A stretch of DNA of 64,000 bases from Bacillota bacterium (GCA_023397675.1 JAEWTV010000139.1:124001-188000), one strand, 5' to 3'. Shown: positions 16,471 to 25,724, counted from the stretch's first letter. The notes: a model not told the origin generated them from the letters alone. Numbers and translations: made by a program.

Positions 16471-17064
16471 TTGAAAAAGATTACTACAGTGTTTTTAATT
16501 TTGACTTTTGCTCTTACACTTCTATGCGGCTGTTCTTCGGAGAATAGTACTTCCGGCAAAAGTGAAATTACAGCTGTAAAAACAGAAACAAATACATCGC
16601 AGCCTGCAAATGAAAAAAAGAGTGACAATGTTTCGGATTCCAAAAGTACAGTTCAGACCTCAAGTCCAAAGATTTCAGTCAGTGTTCCAGCTGGATGGAC
16701 TAAGATGGAAAGTGTGGCTCTTGCACAATATATGAAGGAGACTGCCAGTTTTATAGTTACCAGTAATGTTGCTCCTTCTGAAGCCAAGGGTCAGGATGAT
16801 TATGTGGGACTTGCAAAGAGTGAATTCAAGAAAATCTTCACTGATGTAAGTTTTAGTGAAGCAAAAAAAATTACCGTAAATGGTATGGAGGGACAGGATT
16901 TCGAATTTTCAGCAACTGTTTCAGGTTTGAAGATGAAATACAGGGTTGTGTATTTTTTCAAAGATTCACAGGTCTATACACTGACTTGCGGTGCACTTGG
17001 TGGAGATTTCGATAAAATGGCAGCAGAATACCAGAGTATGATAGAGTCCTTTAAAGTACTTTGA
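16471..17064 (+). CDS. PsbP/DcrB-like lipoprotein
   Basis: This 197-aa protein has a lipoprotein signal with lipobox LLCGC (lipidated Cys at residue ~21), then a Ser/Lys/Thr-rich linker (~22-65). The ~130-residue fold (ISVSVPAGWTKMES at its start, YRVVYFFKDSQVYTLTC in the middle, MIESFKVL at the end) fits the PsbP/DcrB family. Such proteins sit on the outer face of the membrane; their role in Firmicutes is not defined. The TTG start follows a strong GGAGGG site. The gene is monocistronic, with a terminator at 17149. Confidence 0.78.
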   Translation: MKKITTVFLILTFALTLLCGCSSENSTSGKSEITAVKTETNTSQPANEKKSDNVSDSKSTVQTSSPKISVSVPAGWTKMESVALAQYMKETASFIVTSNVAPSEAKGQDDYVGLAKSEFKKIFTDVSFSEAKKITVNGMEGQDFEFSATVSGLKMKYRVVYFFKDSQVYTLTCGALGGDFDKMAAEYQSMIESFKVL

Positions 17065-17148
17065 GCAAAACAAGACATGAATTCGTATCGAAAACCAATA
17101 TAATAATAGTAGAATATATATTTAGATAAGAAAATATCATAATGATGT

Positions 17149-17176
17149 AAAGCCTGACTTTAAAAGCAGGCTTTTT
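17149..17176 (+). terminator. intrinsic terminator after the PsbP-like lipoprotein gene
   Basis: AAAGCCTG pairs with CAGGCTTT around a 10-nt loop, followed by T. Confidence 0.8.
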
Positions 17177-17263
17177 CTGTATCTGAAATTCGAAGCATAA
17201 AAGATTTGGAAAAAAGGTCAGCACGAATGACTATTGGTGTAATTTCAAATATTCAGACTAAAA

Positions 17264-17292
17264 TTGTTATTCATATTTCCGCTTGTTATATG
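17264..17292 (+). promoter_or_regulatory. possible sigma-A promoter of aguA-aguB
   Basis: TTGTTA, a 17-bp spacer and TATATG lie 54 bp before the aguA ATG. The match is moderate. Confidence 0.35.
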
Positions 17293-17346
17293 TTACAATC
17301 GAATGTGAAAACATAACAAAAAGGTATAAGAAAGAGGAAAATACTA

Positions 17347-18384
17347 ATGAGGAATAAGAATACTTTTTATATGCCTGCCGAATGGGAAAAACACGAAAGA
17401 ACATTCATGGAATGGCCGGTAAAATCCTCTTTGATTTGGCCGGAAAACTATGGCAGCGTGTGTGAAGGTTATGCAAAGGCAGCAAAAGCCATTTCGGAAT
17501 TCGAAAAGGTTACAATGATTATAAATAAAGATACTGCCGAAGAAGCTAAAACATTGTGCGGCAGTGAAATTGAATATTTGACTATTGCACATAATGATGC
17601 CTGGTGCAGGGATAATGGGCCTACCTTTTTGATTAACAAAGAGCGGCTGATTTCCGCTGTTAACTGGCAATTCAATGCATGGGGCGGTAAATATCCTCAT
17701 TATGATTTGGATAATATGGTTGCGCCGGAGGTACTAAAGCATTTTGGGATAGCGTATTTGAATGCACCTTTTGTAATGGAGGGCGGTTCTATTCACGTTG
17801 ACGGAGAAGGAACCCTGCTTACAACCGAAGAATGCCTGCTTAATAAGAACCGTAATCCTCACCTTAAAAAAGTAGATATAGAAGAGGAATTAAAGTATTA
17901 TCTTAATATATCAAAGATAATTTGGCTCAAACATGGTCTGTTTGGGGATGAGACTGACGGTCATGTTGATAATGTAGCCTGCTTTGCAAAGCCTGGAGTT
18001 GTATTGATTCAGACTTGTAAAGATCCTAAGGACCCCAACTTTGAGATCAGTACAGAAAATATTGATATTCTGAAAAAATCAACGGATGCTTCAGGAAGAA
18101 AGCTTGAGATTATTGAGATTGAGCAGCCCCCTGCAAGGTACTATAAGGGGGATAGATTAACCCTGAGTTATCTGAATTTTTATATTGTGAACGGCGGAAT
18201 CATTCTACCGGTTTTTGGAGGGGATGCAGAAGCAGCCGATAAAAAGGCGTTTGACATACTTCAAGAGGTATTCCCGGACCGCAAGATAAGGACCGTAGAT
18301 AGCATGGGGCTCATTACGGAAGGTGGTAATATACATTGTGTCACCCAGCAAATGCCCGAAGGAATAAGGTATAAACTTTCGTGA
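17347..18384 (+). CDS. aguA: agmatine deiminase
   Basis: This 345-aa protein matches the guanidino-group-modifying family. It hydrolyses agmatine to N-carbamoylputrescine and ammonia in the cytoplasm. Visible signatures are MPAEWEKHERTFMEWP at the start, WCRDNGPTF (residues ~87-95), DETDGHVDNVACF (the conserved Asp/His region) and the catalytic Cys331 in GGNIHCVTQQMP. Length is normal. A GAGG site precedes the ATG. The amidase for the next step starts 39 bp downstream, so the two form an operon for putrescine formation from agmatine. Confidence 0.95.
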   Translation: MRNKNTFYMPAEWEKHERTFMEWPVKSSLIWPENYGSVCEGYAKAAKAISEFEKVTMIINKDTAEEAKTLCGSEIEYLTIAHNDAWCRDNGPTFLINKERLISAVNWQFNAWGGKYPHYDLDNMVAPEVLKHFGIAYLNAPFVMEGGSIHVDGEGTLLTTEECLLNKNRNPHLKKVDIEEELKYYLNISKIIWLKHGLFGDETDGHVDNVACFAKPGVVLIQTCKDPKDPNFEISTENIDILKKSTDASGRKLEIIEIEQPPARYYKGDRLTLSYLNFYIVNGGIILPVFGGDAEAADKKAFDILQEVFPDRKIRTVDSMGLITEGGNIHCVTQQMPEGIRYKLS

Positions 18385-18423
18385 AAATTACTTCAGAAAA
18401 GCAGGTTAGAATGGAGGACGGTT

Positions 18424-19296
18424 ATGCGAATGGTTAAAGTTGCAGCGACACAAATGAGCTGCACAGATAATATAGAAGAAAATATTAATAAGGCTGAAAG
18501 GCTGGTTAGACAGGCGGCTGCACAGGGGGCGCAAATCATATTGGTTCAGGAACTTTTTGAGACATTATATTTCTGCCAGAAGGAGAAGCCAGAATATTAT
18601 AACTATGCTTCGGAGTTAGGAAACAACAAGGCTGTTGCACATTTTAAGAAAGTAGCAAAGGAATTGGGGGTTGTACTTCCTATAAGCTTTTATGAAAAGA
18701 TGAATAATGCCAGATATAATGCTATGGCATTAATTGATGCGGACGGTGAGGTTCTGGGTGTTTACCGCAAAAGTCATATACCCGACGGACCGGGGTATGA
18801 GGAAAAATATTATTTCAATCCTGGGGATACCGGATTCAAGGTATGGGATACCAAGTACGGCAGGATTGGTGTCGGTATCTGCTGGGACCAGTGGTATCCA
18901 GAGGCTGCAAGGTGTATGGCCCTTATGGGTGCAGAAATACTGTTCTACCCTACTGCTATTGGTTCGGAACCTGAGAGCCCAGAGGTTGATTCAAAGGATC
19001 ACTGGCAACGTTGTATGATAGGACATTCAGCGTGTAACCTGGTTCCGGTGGTGGCATCAAACCGCATTGGAATTGAGAAGATAGACGATTCCATTATTAA
19101 TTTTTATGGTTCTTCTTTTATTACGAATGTAACGGGCGAAAAGGTAGCCGAAGCTGGGAGAGCTGAAGAAGCTGTTCTGATTGCAGAATTTGACTTGGAC
19201 AAGGCCTCCGAGCAAAGGGTTGAATGGGGTATTTTCCGTGACCGTAGGCCTGATTTATACAAAGCTATACTAACTTATGACGGAGTGGTAAAGTAA
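18424..19296 (+). CDS. aguB: N-carbamoylputrescine amidase
   Basis: This 290-aa nitrilase-superfamily enzyme converts N-carbamoylputrescine to putrescine, CO2 and ammonia. The catalytic triad is visible as Glu43 (VQELFE), Lys116 (YRKSHIPDGPGYEEK) and Cys153 (GVGICWDQWYPE). Length and motifs fit AguB rather than general nitrilases or beta-ureidopropionase. A GGAGGA site precedes the ATG. The pairing with aguA directly upstream supports the assignment. I see no agmatine/putrescine antiporter nearby, which suggests a biosynthetic role rather than an agmatine energy pathway. Confidence 0.94.
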   Translation: MRMVKVAATQMSCTDNIEENINKAERLVRQAAAQGAQIILVQELFETLYFCQKEKPEYYNYASELGNNKAVAHFKKVAKELGVVLPISFYEKMNNARYNAMALIDADGEVLGVYRKSHIPDGPGYEEKYYFNPGDTGFKVWDTKYGRIGVGICWDQWYPEAARCMALMGAEILFYPTAIGSEPESPEVDSKDHWQRCMIGHSACNLVPVVASNRIGIEKIDDSIINFYGSSFITNVTGEKVAEAGRAEEAVLIAEFDLDKASEQRVEWGIFRDRRPDLYKAILTYDGVVK

Positions 19297-19573
19297 ACTT
19301 ATTATTTGTGAAACGATTGGTTTAATAGCATGCTGAAAAGTATGCATTGAACCTTTCTTTTTTTATGGGAGTGGGAATTGAATTTATGCAGAATTTTAGA
19401 GATTTATGGAGTTAAGCCGGGTTAATTCGGTAATACCTGACCACATTGTCAATTATTTAACAATATGATTGTTGTTTTTTTAACAAACTAGGCTTATCAT
19501 AATATTGTACAAACAATCAAGCAATGAACAAATAGTATATGCAGCTATCAATTTACTAAAAGGAGAGATAACT

Positions 19574-20773
19574 ATGTGGGAAAACAAAATTGATATTAAA
19601 CAGGTTACAGAGATAAGGACAAAAACTACTACATATTTTGGTGTAGGAGCTATAAATAAAATCAATGATATTGCAGATGCTTTGTCACAGATGAAAATAA
19701 ATAAGGTTATAGTGGTGACTGGTAAGGGTTCACATATAAAAACCGGTGCATGGGATGTTGTTAAAAATACTTTTGATAAAAAGGGAATCGTGTATAAACT
19801 TTACAGTGAAGTTACTCCCAACCCAAATGTAGACCAGGTTGATGAAGCAACAAAAATTGCCCTCGATTTCGGTGCTCAGGCGGTTGTGGCAATTGGCGGC
19901 GGAAGTCCGATTGACACAGGTAAGAGTGTTGCAATATTAATGGCTAATACAGATAAAAATGCAAGAGATTTATATGGATTTACATTTACACCAGTAAAAG
20001 CGGTACCTATAATAGCAATAAATCTTACACACGGAACAGGCACCGAGGTTAACAGATTTGCAGTAGTCAGCATCCCCGAGAATGAATATAAGCCTGCAAT
20101 CGCATATGATTGTATCTACCCGATATTCTCCATTGATGATCCTGCTCTTATGACAAAGCTGCCGGTAGAACAAACCTTATATGTTTCGGTTGATGCTATA
20201 AACCATGTTGTTGAGGCATCTACATCCAAAGCAGCAAATGCTTTTTCAATACTTTTGGCCAAAGAGGTTGTAAGACTTGTTGCAAAATATCTTCCTATAG
20301 CAAAAGATAATCCTGAAGACCTTACTGCAAGATATTATCTGCTTTATGCTTCCATGATAGCAGGAACATCCTTTGACAACGGACTTCTGCATTTCACACA
20401 TGCACTTGAACATCCTTTAAGCGGCGTAAAGCCTGAATTGTCCCATGGGCTTGGACTTAGTATGCTGCTTCCTGCAGTGGTAAAACAAATTTATCCTGAA
20501 TCGGGTGAAGTACTTGCAGATGTACTATCTCCGATTGTACCTGGATTAAAGGGAACAGCAGATGAAGCTGAAAAGGCATTTGACGGTGTAAAGAACTGGC
20601 TTAAAAATACAGGAATCAAGGCTCAGCTCACTGACGAAGGTTTTACAAAAGCGGACGTAGATAAGCTGGTTAAGCTTGCATTTGAGACACCAAGCCTTGG
20701 ACTTCTGTTGAGTATGGCTCCGGTAGAAGCTACAAAGGATGCTGTAAGAGAGATTTATGAAAATTCACTTTAA
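19574..20773 (+). CDS. iron-containing (type III) alcohol dehydrogenase
   Basis: I chose the ATG at 19574, which follows AAAAGGAGAG; the open frame extends upstream without a site. The 399-aa product has the type III fold: an NAD(P)-binding motif AIGGGSPIDTGKS (residues ~100-112), HGTGTEVNRFAVV, and metal-ligand regions SVDAINHVVEAS, HFTHALEHPLSG and SHGLGLSMLLPAV that supply the Asp and three His. It interconverts aldehydes or ketones and alcohols during fermentation. The exact substrate (ethanol, butanol or other) cannot be told from sequence. It is monocistronic, ending at a very strong terminator. Confidence 0.9.
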   Translation: MWENKIDIKQVTEIRTKTTTYFGVGAINKINDIADALSQMKINKVIVVTGKGSHIKTGAWDVVKNTFDKKGIVYKLYSEVTPNPNVDQVDEATKIALDFGAQAVVAIGGGSPIDTGKSVAILMANTDKNARDLYGFTFTPVKAVPIIAINLTHGTGTEVNRFAVVSIPENEYKPAIAYDCIYPIFSIDDPALMTKLPVEQTLYVSVDAINHVVEASTSKAANAFSILLAKEVVRLVAKYLPIAKDNPEDLTARYYLLYASMIAGTSFDNGLLHFTHALEHPLSGVKPELSHGLGLSMLLPAVVKQIYPESGEVLADVLSPIVPGLKGTADEAEKAFDGVKNWLKNTGIKAQLTDEGFTKADVDKLVKLAFETPSLGLLLSMAPVEATKDAVREIYENSL

Positions 20774-20785
20774 TAAATAATGCTG

Positions 20786-20833
20786 AAAAAACCTTGTATA
20801 TAGGTGACTATTCACTTATATACAAGGTTTTTT
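20786..20833 (+). terminator. very strong intrinsic terminator after the alcohol dehydrogenase gene
   Basis: An A-run followed by CCTTGTATATA pairs without mismatch with TATATACAAGG followed by T6; an inner GTGA/TCAC pairing extends the stem. The perfect stem is 17 bp. Confidence 0.9.
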
Positions 20834-20916
20834 GTTGAATACCAAGGTTGCCCTGAATATACTTATTTAAATTCATTATGGAACAAAAAAACATATTTAA
20901 AGTCTAATATGTATGC

Positions 20917-20922
20917 TATAAT
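20917..20922 (+). promoter_or_regulatory. extended -10 promoter of the VanW gene
   Basis: TGCTATAAT is a perfect extended -10 (TGnTATAAT) 33 bp before the likely ATG at 20955. No good -35 is seen, which such promoters can lack. Confidence 0.45.
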
Positions 20923-20954
20923 TTGAGTCGCAATAATTGAAAACCGGGGTGGCT

Positions 20955-21785
20955 ATGCCAAGAAAACTATTTTGTGAAATAAATTCATTTACATATAAAA
21001 TCTCTTTATTTAAAGAACAGATAAAAAGATATCTATGTTGGTTTTTTGATGAAAAGAAATATGCTAAAGCAATATCCAATGAACAGCTCCCTAACGTAAT
21101 TTACAGGCATAGTTCGCTTATTCGCCGCACCCTGGGAAATGTTGATGCGACACTTCAAAATAATAAAGCCGTAAATCTTTCATTAACAGCACCCAAAATA
21201 AATGGAATTTTAATTAAGCCAGGGGAAACCTTTTCTTTTTGGAGGCTTGCAGGGAATTGTAACAAAAGAAAAGGATATCTTGAAGGATTGGTTATAAAAA
21301 CACAAGGGCCAGGCAAGGGGATCGGGGGAGGCATGTGCCAATTGACAAATTTGATCCATTGGATGGTTCTTCACAGTCCCCTTGATATAACTGAACACCA
21401 CCATCATAATCAGCTTGACATGTTCCCTGATTTTAACAGGCAGATTCCTTTCGGAAGCGGAACTTCAGTATGCTATAATCATATTGACTACCAGTTTACA
21501 AACAATACTGACAAAACATTTCAGATAATGGTTCATACAACGGATGAGTATCTTGTTGGTGAACTCAGGTGTGAAGGTGTGCTTGACACAGCATATCACA
21601 TAATTGAAAAAAATAGCTGTTTTACTTATGAAGAAGGGGAATATTACCGTAATAATGAGATTTACAGAACAGTTTTAGATAAACACACAGGTGAAACGAT
21701 TAGTGAACAACTTATAATCAAAAACCACGCAAGGGTAATGTATGACAGCAGGTACATACCGTCTGGCCAGCTTAAGCATATTTAA
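20955..21785 (+). CDS. VanW family protein
   Basis: The 276-aa product fits the VanW family through the segment KINGILIKPGETFSFWRLAG (mid-protein), GIGGGMCQLTNLIHW and a His cluster EHHHHNQLDMFPD. VanW occurs in some vancomycin-resistance clusters and widely in clostridia; its activity is unknown and no van genes are nearby. I use the ATG at 20955 (MPRKLF), preceded by GGGGTGG; a TTG at 20937 is the alternative. There is no obvious signal peptide, unlike many larger VanW proteins. The DUF1801 gene begins 24 bp downstream, so the two may be cotranscribed. Confidence 0.85.
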   Translation: MPRKLFCEINSFTYKISLFKEQIKRYLCWFFDEKKYAKAISNEQLPNVIYRHSSLIRRTLGNVDATLQNNKAVNLSLTAPKINGILIKPGETFSFWRLAGNCNKRKGYLEGLVIKTQGPGKGIGGGMCQLTNLIHWMVLHSPLDITEHHHHNQLDMFPDFNRQIPFGSGTSVCYNHIDYQFTNNTDKTFQIMVHTTDEYLVGELRCEGVLDTAYHIIEKNSCFTYEEGEYYRNNEIYRTVLDKHTGETISEQLIIKNHARVMYDSRYIPSGQLKHI

Positions 21786-21809
21786 TAAATTTAGAACGGA
21801 GAAATTCTA

Positions 21810-22196
21810 ATGTCAGAAAACAAAATTACATTCAATTCAGTTGATGAATATATTTCAAAATTTACACCTGAAGTTCAGGAGATTTTGCATGAACTGAGAA
21901 AAGTGATAAAAGAAGCAGCACCGGAAGCAAATGAAAAAATTAGTTATCAAATGCCTGCTTTCGAATTAAATGGCATTTTGGTGTACTTTGCTGCATGTAA
22001 GAATCATATTGGATTTTACCCAACAGCAAGCGGAATTAATGCTTTTAAAGCAGAACTAGCAGGATATAAAGTTACAAAAGGTTCAATTCATTTTCCTATG
22101 GATAAGCCTCTTCCGACCGAACTAATCAGAAAGGTTGTCCAATACAGGATTGATGAGAATAAAAATAAAAAAGGTAAAAAAGCCGATCATAAATGA
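21810..22196 (+). CDS. DUF1801 (YdhG/frataxin-like fold) protein
   Basis: This 128-aa protein fits DUF1801: YISKFTPEVQEILHELRKVI, EKISYQMPAFELNG and HIGFYPTASGINAFK are characteristic. Members have a frataxin-like fold, and some are suggested to handle iron, but the function here is not proven. The tail is highly basic (KNKKGKKADHK). A CGGAGA site precedes the ATG. It follows the VanW gene closely. The 239-bp gap after it holds only the hairpin at 22383. Confidence 0.82.
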   Translation: MSENKITFNSVDEYISKFTPEVQEILHELRKVIKEAAPEANEKISYQMPAFELNGILVYFAACKNHIGFYPTASGINAFKAELAGYKVTKGSIHFPMDKPLPTELIRKVVQYRIDENKNKKGKKADHK

Positions 22197-22382
22197 CTAT
22201 TCATGTAGTGGATGGAATATATTATAGTTTTCTAAATTCACTGGTATCAAAATTGGATGACGGTCAGTATTCAACTTATTCATTTTAAAGGTGGCAGCTA
22301 CTCTAGGTCGCTGTTGTTTGTAAAGGTATTGGAGACTGTTCCTGGCAGTCAGCAAAATTAAGTTTACCATAACCGTGAGACG

Positions 22383-22423
22383 CCAAAAGAGCTCCGCAAG
22401 CTTTGTGTTGCAGGCTCTTTTGG
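22383..22423. terminator. bidirectional hairpin terminator between convergent genes
   Basis: CCAAAAGAGC pairs with GCTCTTTTGG, with inner GCAA/TTGC pairing. On either strand the stem ends in a T-rich arm. Confidence 0.65.
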
Positions 22424-22435
22424 CTTGCAGCTGTC

Positions 22436-23182
22436 CTATTTACTCAGGAACCCCCCGTCAACAGGCAATAACACTCCTGTTGTCCAGCCGGCACCTTCGC
22501 CTAACAGATATACCACAGCGTCTGCTATATTTTCTGGCTTTCCGTATTCGCCTAAAGGCATTCTGTCGCATATGTTTTCTCGCAAATCATCCATTGCTAA
22601 AAACTCGCTGTTGTGCTTTGTTGGGATCGGGCCGGGTGCTATTGCATTAACTGTAATACTGTATTTTCCCAAAGCGTCTGCAGCAGCTTTTGTAAAGGAT
22701 ATTATTGCACCTTTTGCAGCTCCGTAATGTACCTGTGTAGCAGAGCCTGATATTGCAGCAATGGAGGATAGATTTACAACCCTGCCTTTTATATTCTTCT
22801 TAACCATTGCTTGAGTAACCTTCTGCGTGATAAGAAATACACTTTTTACATTTATATTAAAGGTTTTATCAAAGCTTTCAGCAGAAATGTCAAAGAAATC
22901 TTCAAAGAAGCAAACTCCTGCATTATTGACTAACCCATAGATATCCTCGTGCTGACTTAGTTTATCTATAAGCGATTTCGTTCCGCATTCCTGTGATAAA
23001 TCTGCCTGAATTGAAGTGAATGTTACTCCCGCCTCCCTAGCTATAGCCTCTGCCTCGCTAATATCACCACTGTTGTAGTGAGCAATGATATTTGCGCCTT
23101 CCTGTGCCAAACGTCTTACTATTCCAAGACCCAAACCTTTTGATGCGCCTGTTACTACAATCTTTTTTCCATGTAAGCTCAT
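22436..23182 (-). CDS. short-chain dehydrogenase/reductase (FabG-like)
   Basis: This 248-aa classic SDR uses NAD(P)H to reduce a keto group. Visible motifs are the nucleotide-binding TGASKGLGLG (residues ~12-21), NNAG (~86-89), the catalytic Ser in NLSSIAAISG, and YGAAK with the active Tyr and Lys (~152-156). The C-terminal PVDGGFLSK is typical. FabG (3-oxoacyl-ACP reductase) is the closest name, but there are no other fatty acid genes nearby, so a different substrate is likely. An AAGGAG site precedes the ATG. It is monocistronic. Confidence 0.85.
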   Translation of the reverse strand: MSLHGKKIVVTGASKGLGLGIVRRLAQEGANIIAHYNSGDISEAEAIAREAGVTFTSIQADLSQECGTKSLIDKLSQHEDIYGLVNNAGVCFFEDFFDISAESFDKTFNINVKSVFLITQKVTQAMVKKNIKGRVVNLSSIAAISGSATQVHYGAAKGAIISFTKAAADALGKYSITVNAIAPGPIPTKHNSEFLAMDDLRENICDRMPLGEYGKPENIADAVVYLLGEGAGWTTGVLLPVDGGFLSK

Positions 23183-23444
23183 TTTTTATCTCCTTTTTTG
23201 TGTATACTGTTTTGTAGGGGTTTTGGTCAAATTATATTAATATTATATGCTGAATAAACATAATATAAAGGTTCAGAAGTAATTAAGTAAGATTAATGTA
23301 ATGCTGTTAAAATATTAATATTGAATACGATTTTTACACGTCTTCAAAATGCTCGGACGCTCTGATAGAATTAATTATAGTACATGCAAGTAGGCTAAAT
23401 ATGAGAGCTTTTAATACATTAAAACATAATTGGAGATGAAGAAA

Positions 23445-23945
23445 ATGCTTAATATTAATAGGGATTGGCTTCCCATATTAGTAAAACAAGAGCAATTATT
23501 GGTATTTGAAAAATTCAATAAGGATGATGCATGGAATTTGGGTTGTAAAACGATAGAGCTAATAAAGACGAAGTACAGCAACTGCAAAAGGGGTATAGCT
23601 ATTCAGATATTTTTTGAGCATACACTTGTTTTTTCACATCTAATGGAGACTTCCAATATTGAAAACAACTGGTGGATGCAAAAGAAGCTAAATACCGTAT
23701 ATAAAACAGGTATGAGTTCCTTGCGGTCTTTAATTGAAATTGAATATGGTGAAAGGAAGCGTGAAGCATGGTGTGATGATGAGGGACAATATGCTCTGTG
23801 TGGTGGATGTATTCCAATCAGACTAAAGGATTACAGTATTACTGGATATCTTCTGATTTCAAACCTGGAACACGAATACGACCATCAATTAGCTGCTGAT
23901 GCTCTTGCTTTAATTGCAGGAGTTGACATTCCGTCTATTATTTAA
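23445..23945 (+). CDS. UPF0303 family protein
   Basis: I place the start at ATG 23445, which follows GGAG by nine bases; TTG 23430 and ATG 23436 overlap the site. The 166-aa protein matches UPF0303 (GlcG/HbpS-like fold): FNKDDAWNLGCKTIEL, then NNWWMQKKLNTVYKTGMSSL, then GGCIPIRL. Members have been described as heme-binding or heme-degrading-like, but no activity is sure. It stands alone with a terminator at 23997. Confidence 0.8.
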   Translation: MLNINRDWLPILVKQEQLLVFEKFNKDDAWNLGCKTIELIKTKYSNCKRGIAIQIFFEHTLVFSHLMETSNIENNWWMQKKLNTVYKTGMSSLRSLIEIEYGERKREAWCDDEGQYALCGGCIPIRLKDYSITGYLLISNLEHEYDHQLAADALALIAGVDIPSII

Positions 23946-23996
23946 ATTTATTTTGCCTGACAAATGTATTAAAATATTATAAAATATATGTAATAA

Positions 23997-24039
23997 AAAC
24001 GGCATGTTTTTCTAAGAAGAGAGACTATGTCGTTTTTTT
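23997..24039 (+). terminator. intrinsic terminator after the UPF0303 gene
   Basis: AAACGGCAT pairs with ATGTCGTTT (one G-T pair), and seven T follow. Confidence 0.7.
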
Positions 24040-24127
24040 AAAATCAAATTTATATTGGGATAGGGTATATAAACTGATTTTTTACTTCTGCCTTTTCTGA
24101 TTTGAGGATAAAAGAAGGAGAATACTT

Positions 24128-24475
24128 ATGGGCTGTTTGGATAATATGCAGAGTAAAAACTGTGAATGCAGGGAATGTAAAGGTGTTTACCGAGTAAGTT
24201 ACAGACCTGGCAGCTGCGAAGCTGTTGTTCAATGCCAAAGCTGTAAAAGTCTTTATTATTCCATGATTTATGAACGTATGGGTTTTGGTGAAGAGGATGT
24301 AATGGAGGAATACCAGATACCTATTACTGAAGATGAACTGGAACGGATTAAGGCAGATTCAGAAACATTACCAGACTTGGCTTTTTTAAAAGGAAGGAAG
24401 GCAAGAACAGTTTGGGGCAAGAATTCAATAACGCTGACAACTTCCGATTTGGCTCTTGGAAGATGTGGAAGATGA
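24128..24475 (+). CDS. small putative zinc-binding protein of unknown function
   Basis: The 115-aa protein has an N-terminal set of Cys pairs (CECRECKGVY and CQSCKSLYY) spaced like a zinc ribbon. An acidic stretch (EEDVMEEYQIPITEDELERI) and a basic C-terminal part with RKARTVWGKNS follow. An AAGGAG site precedes the ATG. It is followed after 12 bp by an unknown 290-aa gene and then a frameshifted remnant, all on the same strand, which makes an operon of unknown purpose. I recognise no family. Confidence 0.7.
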   Translation: MGCLDNMQSKNCECRECKGVYRVSYRPGSCEAVVQCQSCKSLYYSMIYERMGFGEEDVMEEYQIPITEDELERIKADSETLPDLAFLKGRKARTVWGKNSITLTTSDLALGRCGR

Positions 24476-24487
24476 GGGTAGACAATC

Positions 24488-25360
24488 ATGGATCTAAATG
24501 TATTTTTTCTATATGAACTTGGACAACCTGACATTGGTGAATCTCAAAATGTTCTCCTCCGTATATCAAAGCCTTATTACTCCAATTGCTCGCAAAGGCA
24601 AGATGAACTTGCAGAAGAGATATTAGAAAGAAAGCGTAATGAGATGTTAAGGCAGGTTCTTATACGTACCAACAAGAACCGGTATAGATTAATTGGCATG
24701 TTCGAAGGAAGTCCTGAAGGAGATATATTATATGAAGATAATGGAACAATCGATATTGAACTGTGGGTAGCCAAATCCGGATTTGGCAAGCCATGGATTA
24801 TTATGTCACAGGCTTTAGACGAGGAGAATTTTTTCAATATTATAAAAGAAGACCCTGATTTAGGTGGCATGAGGCCCATAAGCCCTGCTTTTAGGGTTAA
24901 TGCATTATTTCTTACGGAAAATGATTTTTACCTAAATGGAGCGGGTGATGTTTTAAAAAGCGAAGATTCAATGAACATTATAAGGCAATCTATTGAAGTA
25001 CAGATGGTTGATCGGGTATTACGAACATTTCTCTATCAGGGCTGGTTTTTTCAACAGGTATACGACCCTGTTTACCTTAAGGATGAAAGCTTTGAAATCC
25101 CCATAAGACATGAGTGTAATGATGTTACATTAGAAGCTTTATACTCACCCTATAAAATTCAGATCTCATTACACACTGGCTCAGATTATTATAACAGGGT
25201 TACAGAATTCAGTTTTGGATATTTCAATCGTGATGGATTGGATAAAACACTTGAACTAATTATTTCATGGCAGGACAGAGTAAGCTTGGACAATTTCTCC
25301 AGCTTTATTAGGGAAATAGAAGACAAGAAGGTTCCGTATACCGTGATATATAAGTCTTAA
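24488..25360 (+). CDS. protein of unknown function, 290 aa
   Basis: This is a soluble, acidic protein without signal peptide, membrane segment or Cys-rich motif. It mixes alpha and beta segments and holds a long helical stretch (QRQDELAEEILERKRNEMLR, residues ~36-55). The middle has aromatic-rich segments (FLYQGWFFQQVYDPVY). Nothing resembles a nucleotide-binding or catalytic motif I know. The ATG follows a GAGGGT site and lies 12 bp after the zinc-ribbon-like gene, so translation may be coupled. A degenerate small gene with its own AAGGAG site starts 18 bp after its stop. Confidence 0.7.
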   Translation: MDLNVFFLYELGQPDIGESQNVLLRISKPYYSNCSQRQDELAEEILERKRNEMLRQVLIRTNKNRYRLIGMFEGSPEGDILYEDNGTIDIELWVAKSGFGKPWIIMSQALDEENFFNIIKEDPDLGGMRPISPAFRVNALFLTENDFYLNGAGDVLKSEDSMNIIRQSIEVQMVDRVLRTFLYQGWFFQQVYDPVYLKDESFEIPIRHECNDVTLEALYSPYKIQISLHTGSDYYNRVTEFSFGYFNRDGLDKTLELIISWQDRVSLDNFSSFIREIEDKKVPYTVIYKS

Positions 25361-25378
25361 AATGTAAGGAGATTATTG

Positions 25379-25605
25379 ATGGCCTATTATAAGCAAGCAA
25401 ATTCATATATTGAAGGTCTGAAACTTGCATCCGAAGATAAGATATCTTTTAATTTGCCAGTTCTATTATAGAAACTGTACGCAATGAAGAAAGAAGCCTG
25501 ACAAGTGATGAAAAGATACAGCTAGCAGTGATACAGCAGCAATCCTATGACCTGTTTGAAGATACTTATAGAAGGCAGAAGCTGGCCTGCCGGGAATCTA
25601 TTTAA
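25379..25605 (+). pseudogene. frameshifted small gene (remnant) of unknown function
   Basis: AAGGAG precedes an ATG at 25379 that opens a frame of 30 codons (MAYYKQANSYIEGLKLASED...) ending at TAG 25469-25471. The -1 frame then runs from 25453 to TAA 25603-25605 and reads well as protein (EERSLTSDEKIQLAVIQQQS, then YDLFEDTYRRQKL). The two halves together would make about 75 aa. The shift must lie between 25453 and 25468. No slippery heptamer is there, so inactivation or a sequence error is likelier than programmed frameshifting. Confidence 0.5.
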
Positions 25606-25724
25606 TCAAGGGAAGCTCTTAACCATCTTCATTTTATAAATTGGAAGCAAATAAATCTTGCCAGAGAATAATTAATTCTAATAGAGTTACACTAGGAGTG
25701 AGAAAAAAGAAGGATGGATTAATT

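Noticed and set aside
20955..21785. Vancomycin resistance locus because of the VanW protein.
   Set aside because: No vanA/B-type ligase, vanH, vanX or VanRS genes are adjacent; VanW proteins are common in clostridia without resistance.
22375..22727. Two overlapping plus-strand frames of 91 and 100 codons.
   Set aside because: They lie opposite the SDR gene's 3' half, have no ribosome site and no recognisable features.
25440..25475. Programmed -1 frameshifting in the small gene at 25379.
   Set aside because: No XXXYYYZ slippery heptamer in the only possible shift window (25453-25468) and no stimulatory structure.
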